Part shown: one piece after another, positions 46,716 through 51,488 of the stretch | How the letters are laid out: each line of letters starts with the position of its first letter | Position numbering within the stretch: position 1 is the stretch's first letter | Assembly (NCBI GenBank): GCA_964464175.1 | Contig: CAYXFD010000022.1 | Location: forward strand, 1 to 51,488 | Direction of reading: 5' to 3' | DNA: 51,488 nucleotides | Origin: CAYXFD01 sp964464175 | Lineage (GTDB): Bacteria > Cloacimonadota > Cloacimonadia > Cloacimonadales > JAJBBL01 | Program-made: the position numbers and the translations under genes | Notes under the pieces: model-generated | What the model was told of the DNA's origin: nothing | The model's input: only the letters and a program-made list of their open reading frames with translations | The model's database searches: none

Positions 46716-46989
46716 GAGACAAGAACAAAGAGAGTTAAAGGGGAAATAAAATACAAAAATTCGGAATACTAATGATTATGGAAGTACTGAAACCGACTGA
46801 CGAGAAGCTTTAGCATAAATATCTTGCCAATAACTGATGAAAAGAGACAAGAACAAAGAGAGTAAAAGAGAAATAAAATACAAAAATTCGGAATACTAAT
46901 GATTATGGAAGTACTGAAACCGACTGACGAGAAGCTTTAGCATAAATATCTTGCCAATAACTGATGAAAAGAGACAAGAACAAAGAGAG
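46716..46989. repeat. 127-128-bp tandem repeat, two copies and part of a third
   Basis: Starting at GAGACAAGAACAAAGAGAG, units begin at 46716, 46844 and 46971; the first two are nearly identical to each other (one includes an extra base), and the third breaks off after about 19 bases. Each contains GGAAGTACTGAAACCGACTG and CTTGCCAATAACTGATG. It lies 130 bp upstream of the subtilase gene. Confidence 0.85.
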
Positions 46990-47122
46990 ATAGTGAGAAA
47001 AGAAATTATTACCTCTGGGAGCTAAGATATATGGCAGTAACAATGGCGGCTGTCATAAATTTTTGGCATGATAATCATGATCAATAATAGATAGAAATAT
47101 AGAGAAGAATAAGGAGAATTCA

Positions 47123-50100
47123 ATGAGAAAAGCAATAATATCGTTTTGGATACTGCTCTTAGTGACAGCAACGTTATCGGCAGTAGAAAAACCCTTTTTA
47201 GAGGAATATTTTCAGCCGCGGTCAATCATCGCTGCCTTTACTCAGGAAGCTATCGGAAACCGTTATGGGGAGATAGATTTTACTCAGGTTGACGGTGTTG
47301 TCAGGACAAAAATCGAGAGTTTCGATGATTTAGCAGTCAGATACCGGATCGTCGATCTGGTGCAGATGCACGAATTTGTCGGCAACTTAGACTGGAACGA
47401 GAAGGGGGTGTACTTGCAGAACATCTACCGTATCGTTCTGGAGAGCAATGATCAGATCGAACAGGCGTTACCGGCTCTCGGCAGCGACCCGAACATTCTC
47501 TTTGCCGAATATGAATCGATCAACTTCCACCTTTACTACACCCCTAATGACCCCGATTTCCCGCAGCAGTGGCATCATCAAGCCATTCAAACCCCCAAGG
47601 CATGGTTTTACGAACAGGGGAGCAGTGAGATTATCGTGGCAATTACCGACAGCGGTACGAAATGGAATCATCCCGACCTTCAGGACAATATATGGATCAA
47701 TGCAGCAGAACTTCCGGGAATAACCATAGACTGGGTAAACGGCATGGTATATGGCGGTGACGGGATAGATAATGACGGTAACGGTAAGATCGACGATGTT
47801 ATCGGCTGGGACTTTGTGGAAAACAACAACAATCCTTATCAGAACTATCCGGCAAATTCTCACGGTACTCATGTCGCCGGCTGTGCCGGGGCTGTGGGTG
47901 ATAATAATATCGGTTTAACGGGAACTGCCATGAATGTTTCCCTGCTCAACTGTAAAGGTGCTCCCTCCAATGCCCCCAGTACCGGGATCCAGTTCGCCTA
48001 TCAACAGGTACAGTATTCCGCCGATACCGGTGCTCATATCATTAATTGCAGCTGGATCGGTTTGGGTGACGGTAATTACCCGAATTCTGTTGTGAACTAC
48101 GCTACTAACGCCGGCTCATTGGTCATTGCCGGAGCCGGTAACAATAATGTTCAGCATACCGACAGTTACGGCTGGTACCCCTCTGATGCGGAAAACTCTT
48201 TATCGGTGGCAGCAACAGATCAAAACGATCTCAAAGCATCCTTCTCCGATTATGGTGTTGCGATCGACCTGACAGCCCCGGGGGTTGGGATCCGCTCTAC
48301 CGTTCTTAACGACGGATACGGTTCGGCAAACGGCACTTCCATGTCTTCTCCGGTAGTAGCAGGAGTAGCAGCTTTGGTGAAATCGATATATCCCGATATG
48401 CCGCCGCTTGTGCTGAAAGACCGTCTGATGATGACGACAGACTATATTGATGATCTTAATCCCGATTATGCCGGGCTTTTGGGCACTGGGAGAATAAACG
48501 CCTTCAAGGCAACGATGTTCGACCTGCTTCCTTATATCGAGATCTATAATTATACGGCACACGAGCATTCCGGTGACGGTGACGGAGTTCCCAATCCGGG
48601 AGAGGAGATAAAGATAATCGTCAGCCTCTATAATGAAATGTATTGGATGGCAGCAAGCGGTGTGACGGCAACGCTTTCCACCACTATACCGGAGGTAGAT
48701 ATCATTGTCGGTGAGGTTAACTATCCGAACATAGACGGCGGCTCGATAGTCTTCAATACCCATCAGCCTTTCATTTTCAGCACTCCGGAAACTTTGAATG
48801 AACTGACCATCCCCTTCACTTTATTGGTAACGGCGAATCAATCTGCCGAATATCCTTTTGAAATGGAATATCCGGTCACGGTTAATCTCTCTCTGCAGCG
48901 GGCAGGCTGGCCTCTGGAACTGAGCGGAAACTCCACCTCCTCAGCTGCATTGGTAGATCTGGACGGGAGCGGAACGAAAGAGCTGATCTTCGGAGATACG
49001 CAGGGTAATCTGCATGTAGTTGATTACAATAAAACCCCGCTGCCCGGTTTTCCGGTCAATCTCGGATCCAATATCGGTTCGGCGGTTGCGGTTGCTGACC
49101 TGAACAACAATAACAGTGCCGAGATTGTCGCCAATACTCAGAATGGGATGATCTATTCGCTTGACCCCGCCGGCAATATCCTGTTCGAATACAATGCTAA
49201 CGGGCAGCTCCGCTCCAATCCGATGCTCATTGATGTTAACAGTAACGGGAATTTTGAGATCGTTGCCCTGACCTTTACCAATCCCAAACTGATTATCCTC
49301 AACCACGACGGCACGGAATTCACCGGCTTCCCTGTTGACCTGCCGGGACAGGTTTTAGCGGCTCCGGCAGCAGCAGATCTGAATGGAGACGGTCATAAAG
49401 AGATCATCTTCTCGACCAATACCGGTAATATTCATGCCCTTTCCAGCTCTACCGGCGAAGATATCCCGGGCTGGCCGGTTAGTATCGTATCCGGTTCCTG
49501 GAACGGTCCTCTGGTAGCTGATGTAACCGGTAACAATCTGCCGGATGTCGTAGCGGCAAATATTCAGGGAACCGTCTTTGCCTTTGACAGGCAGGGTAAT
49601 GAATTATTCACCCGAACCCTCGGAAACCAGATCAGAGCAGGAATTGTTGTCTTTGATCTGAATAACGATAATAACAGTGAGATCATTTTCGCCGATATGG
49701 GCGGCAATCTTTATGTCACCGACCAGAACGGCAGCGATTGGGGTGCTTTCCCGGTCAATACAGGCAGTCCGATAGAATCTACCCCGGTTTTAGCCGATAT
49801 GAATCTGGATGGAAATCTCGATATTATCTATGGCGACAATGCCGGCTTTTTACATGCACTCAGCAGTGCGACGGGCAGTGAGTGCCCTGTCTTCCCCATC
49901 AATATCGGAAGAGATCTGACAGTAGCTCCGGCAATCGGATATTTTGACGGCAGTAACAAGCCGGATATTCTGCTGCCGGGTACGGACGGCAAATACAATG
50001 CCATAGACTACAAGCACCCGATAGGAGAGATCGGCTGGGGATTATTCCGCAGCAATAACCGCCGTACCGGGAACTTCTTCGATATGCTGCCGGTGACTGA

Positions 50101-50398
50101 TGACAATGAAATCATACTCAAAGCAACGGAACTTTACGGTAATTATCCGAATCCCTTCAATCCCGATACCAGAATAAGCTTTTACCTCGCTGAGGAGAGT
50201 GAGGTGAGGATCACGATCTTCAATATCCGGGGTCAGGTGGTGAGAGAACTGCTCAATGACAGAATGTCTGCAGGAAGACACGAGATGAGCTGGAACGGTA
50301 CTGACCGGGAAGGGAGAGCTGTCGGGAGCGGTGTTTATTTTTACCGGATGGAGAGTGAAGAGTTCCGCTCAACGCGGAAGATGATGCTGTTGAAATAG
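47123..50398 (+). CDS. Secreted subtilisin-like (S8) protease with VCBS/FG-GAP-type repeats and FlgD-like C-terminal sorting domain
   Basis: A 1091-residue protein with AAGGAG 7 nt before the ATG. Signal peptide to about 20; an inhibitor-like propeptide to about 140. The S8 catalytic domain has ITDSG (Asp 176), NSHGTHVAG (His 247), oxyanion Asn 340 in AGAGN and NGTSMSSP (Ser 406). A Ca-binding-like loop (GGDGIDNDGNGKIDD) sits between Asp and His. From about 600 come tandem beta-propeller units with ADLNNNN, DLNGDG and DMNLDGN (VCBS/FG-GAP type). The last 85 residues (NYPNPFNPDTRISF ... GSGVYFYRMES) are a FlgD-like, T9SS type-A-like domain. It would cleave proteins outside the cell and be sorted to the surface or medium. 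Base composition looks more GC-rich than the minus-strand cluster. Confidence 0.9.
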   Translation: MRKAIISFWILLLVTATLSAVEKPFLEEYFQPRSIIAAFTQEAIGNRYGEIDFTQVDGVVRTKIESFDDLAVRYRIVDLVQMHEFVGNLDWNEKGVYLQNIYRIVLESNDQIEQALPALGSDPNILFAEYESINFHLYYTPNDPDFPQQWHHQAIQTPKAWFYEQGSSEIIVAITDSGTKWNHPDLQDNIWINAAELPGITIDWVNGMVYGGDGIDNDGNGKIDDVIGWDFVENNNNPYQNYPANSHGTHVAGCAGAVGDNNIGLTGTAMNVSLLNCKGAPSNAPSTGIQFAYQQVQYSADTGAHIINCSWIGLGDGNYPNSVVNYATNAGSLVIAGAGNNNVQHTDSYGWYPSDAENSLSVAATDQNDLKASFSDYGVAIDLTAPGVGIRSTVLNDGYGSANGTSMSSPVVAGVAALVKSIYPDMPPLVLKDRLMMTTDYIDDLNPDYAGLLGTGRINAFKATMFDLLPYIEIYNYTAHEHSGDGDGVPNPGEEIKIIVSLYNEMYWMAASGVTATLSTTIPEVDIIVGEVNYPNIDGGSIVFNTHQPFIFSTPETLNELTIPFTLLVTANQSAEYPFEMEYPVTVNLSLQRAGWPLELSGNSTSSAALVDLDGSGTKELIFGDTQGNLHVVDYNKTPLPGFPVNLGSNIGSAVAVADLNNNNSAEIVANTQNGMIYSLDPAGNILFEYNANGQLRSNPMLIDVNSNGNFEIVALTFTNPKLIILNHDGTEFTGFPVDLPGQVLAAPAAADLNGDGHKEIIFSTNTGNIHALSSSTGEDIPGWPVSIVSGSWNGPLVADVTGNNLPDVVAANIQGTVFAFDRQGNELFTRTLGNQIRAGIVVFDLNNDNNSEIIFADMGGNLYVTDQNGSDWGAFPVNTGSPIESTPVLADMNLDGNLDIIYGDNAGFLHALSSATGSECPVFPINIGRDLTVAPAIGYFDGSNKPDILLPGTDGKYNAIDYKHPIGEIGWGLFRSNNRRTGNFFDMLPVTDDNEIILKATELYGNYPNPFNPDTRISFYLAEESEVRITIFNIRGQVVRELLNDRMSAGRHEMSWNGTDREGRAVGSGVYFYRMESEEFRSTRKMMLLK

Positions 50399-50456
50399 GG
50401 CTTGGGGGGTAAGTGCTTTTTATGGGCTTTTATGTGCTTATATGTACTTTTATGTA

Positions 50457-50760
50457 CTTTCTTTTGACCGGGCAAAAGAAAGATACCAAAGAAAACCCGC
50501 CGGCGTAAAAGTAACGGTGCAAAACCTTCTCGAATTCACTGCTTTCGATAAACTCCTCACTTCGTTCGTCGAACAGTATCTTCGCAGCAAATTCTCGTAC
50601 GGTTTTTTTCCTCACCGTTATTTTAATGCCGGGAAAAATCAAAGAAGTGAAGCATGAAGTAAAGATTAAAAACCAGAGGAAGGAATAGCATGAAAAGATT
50701 ATGATCTATTCCCACCCACCACCCAAGCAGGCAAAGACTTTCAGTTGCCCCAGCGGAAGA
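50457..50760 (+). repeat. Dispersed hairpin repeat element, copy 2 (with insertion)
   Basis: The start stem is 10 bp (50457-50466 / 50473-50482, loop ACCGGG). Its bases differ from those of copy 1 on both arms, so pairing is kept. The body matches copy 1 to TTTTAATGCCGG (about 50632), then about 70 unrelated A/G-rich bases intervene before the CCACCCAAGCAGG...CCCCAGCGGAAG end at 50705-50760. The stem begins 59 nt after the subtilase stop and could also end its transcript. Confidence 0.75.
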
Positions 50761-50808
50761 GTAACAAGATGGAAAAGATAAAATCCTACGGAAGAATAGC
50801 AGGAAAAA

Positions 50809-51392
50809 AAAAAGCCAGAGGAAGGGAAGCAAGTTCATAGGTAGTGAAGCGAGAAAAATGTACCGCAAATTGGTAATTTGCGGAGAACAAACAAGTTACC
50901 AACTTGTTCTACGAAAAAGGAAAACCTTCGGATGAATAGCTTCGAAGAAAAAGAGAAAAGCCAGAGGAAGGGAAGCAAGTTCATAGGTAGTGAAGCGAGA
51001 AAAATGTACCGCAAATTGGTAATTTGCGGAGAACAAACAAGTTACCAACTTGTTCTACGAAAAAGGAAAACCTTCGGATGAATAGCTTCGAAGAAAAAGA
51101 GAAAAGCCAGAGGAAGGGAAGCAAGTTCATAGGTAGTGAAGCGAGAAAAATGTACCGCAAATTGGTAATTTGCGGAGAACAAACAAGTTACCAACTTGTT
51201 CTACGAAAAAGGAAAACCTTCGGATGAATAGCTTCGAAGAAAAAGAGAAAAGCCGGAGGAAGGGAAGCAAGTTCATAGGTAGTAAAGCGAGAAAAATGTA
51301 CCGCAAATTGGTAATTTGCAGAGAACAAACAAGTTACCAACTTGTTCTACGAAAAAGGAAAACCTTCGGATGAAAGGCTTCGATGAAAAGAT
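50809..51392. repeat. 146-bp tandem repeat, four copies, each with two hairpins
   Basis: Four units (starts about 50809, 50955, 51101, 51247) with an exact 146-bp period and few differences. In each unit, CCGCAAATT GGT AATTTGCGG (first copy 50863-50883) is followed 7 nt later by AACAAGTT ACC AACTTGTT (50890-50908). The second has the same core as the first on the opposite strand, with paired base changes. The fourth unit has a G-to-A change that breaks one pair of the first hairpin. The 67-codon frames that recur here are not genes, since 146 is not a multiple of three. Confidence 0.9.
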
Positions 51393-51488
51393 TAAAAAAC
51401 CAAAAAAGATTGCATCTGATAGAGAATGACTTGTTCGTAGAGACGGGGCACGGAGACTGTGTGAAAACCAAATACCAAATAACGATAA
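51393..51488. other. Window end, no gene seen
   Basis: Short A-rich stretch with CTTGTTCGTAGAGACGGGGCACGG, which resembles the start of a further hairpin-type repeat cut by the window edge. Confidence 0.4.

Noticed and set aside
46234..46728. Overlapping minus-strand frames of up to 164 codons
   Set aside because: They cross the dispersed element and A/G-rich tract, with low-complexity Phe/Ser/Leu content and no start signal.
48200..48763. 187-codon frame opposite the subtilase
   Set aside because: Entirely antisense to the strongly supported protease domain; a shadow of its codon pattern.
50878..51373. Three recurring 67-codon frames
   Set aside because: They arise from the 146-bp tandem repeat, each crossing from one unit to the next; no ribosome site and no protein-like composition.
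50809..51392. CRISPR array
   Set aside because: The whole 146-bp unit is repeated without variable spacers, and no cas gene is near.

Overview
The window looks like a metagenome-derived or draft bacterial contig, since it carries one 100-base run of N. The organism is low-GC, Gram-negative-type and probably of the FCB/Cloacimonadota-like sort. The evidence is several Sec signals and lipoboxes, a secreted subtilase ending in an NYPNPFNP FlgD-like/T9SS-type-A-like C-terminal domain, and long purine-rich intergenic repeats. The taxonomy is an inference from these traits; no rRNA or tRNA gene was seen.

Layout. 0-2.5 kb: a hairpin-bearing direct repeat, a broken RhuM-family gene and a nucleotidyltransferase. 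2.5-5.5 kb: a large FtsH-like AAA+ zinc protease with no evident membrane anchor, with its own promoter and a perfect palindrome over the -10 box. 5.8-39.7 kb: one almost gapless run of 18 genes on the minus strand. 40.2-43.7 kb, plus strand: a calcineurin-like phosphoesterase and two tandem PcfJ-like paralogues. 43.7-47.1 kb: a decayed coiled-coil/TM gene, a 20-bp perfect inverted repeat, purine-rich hairpin arrays and a DMT (EamA) transporter. 47.1-50.4 kb: the subtilase, flanked by two copies of a dispersed hairpin element. 50.4-51.5 kb: four 146-bp tandem repeats, each carrying two related hairpins.

The centrepiece is the 34-kb minus-strand cluster. In transcription order it encodes: a LysM-containing class B penicillin-binding transpeptidase; an FHA/coiled-coil protein fused to a HerA-type ATPase; a PLD-family (HKD) protein; an FHA-SEDS (FtsW/RodA-like) fusion; a protein-kinase-like protein; a five-TM protein; a lipoprotein; a signal-anchored coiled-coil protein; a kinase-Hsp70 fusion; two paralogous signal-anchored proteins with nearly identical N-terminal halves; a TM protein; a secreted vWA protein; a small exported protein; an FtsX-like permease with its ABC ATPase; a large exported protein; and an FN3-type lipoprotein. 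Many junctions overlap or are under 20 nt, so the genes probably act together.

My reading is a phospho-signalling-controlled envelope machine. The kinases would phosphorylate partners read by the two FHA proteins, one of which is itself the putative glycan polymerase. The SEDS/PBP pair would build peptidoglycan, the FtsEX-like ABC pair could gate hydrolases, and vWA, lipoprotein and LysM parts would work outside the membrane. The HerA ATPase and PLD protein add a possible DNA-handling or translocation arm. The parts are recognisable from motifs; the assembled function is inference. The set recalls actinobacterial fha-rodA-pbpA-pknA/B loci, but the Hsp70, HerA, PLD, vWA and ABC members make it distinct as far as I know.
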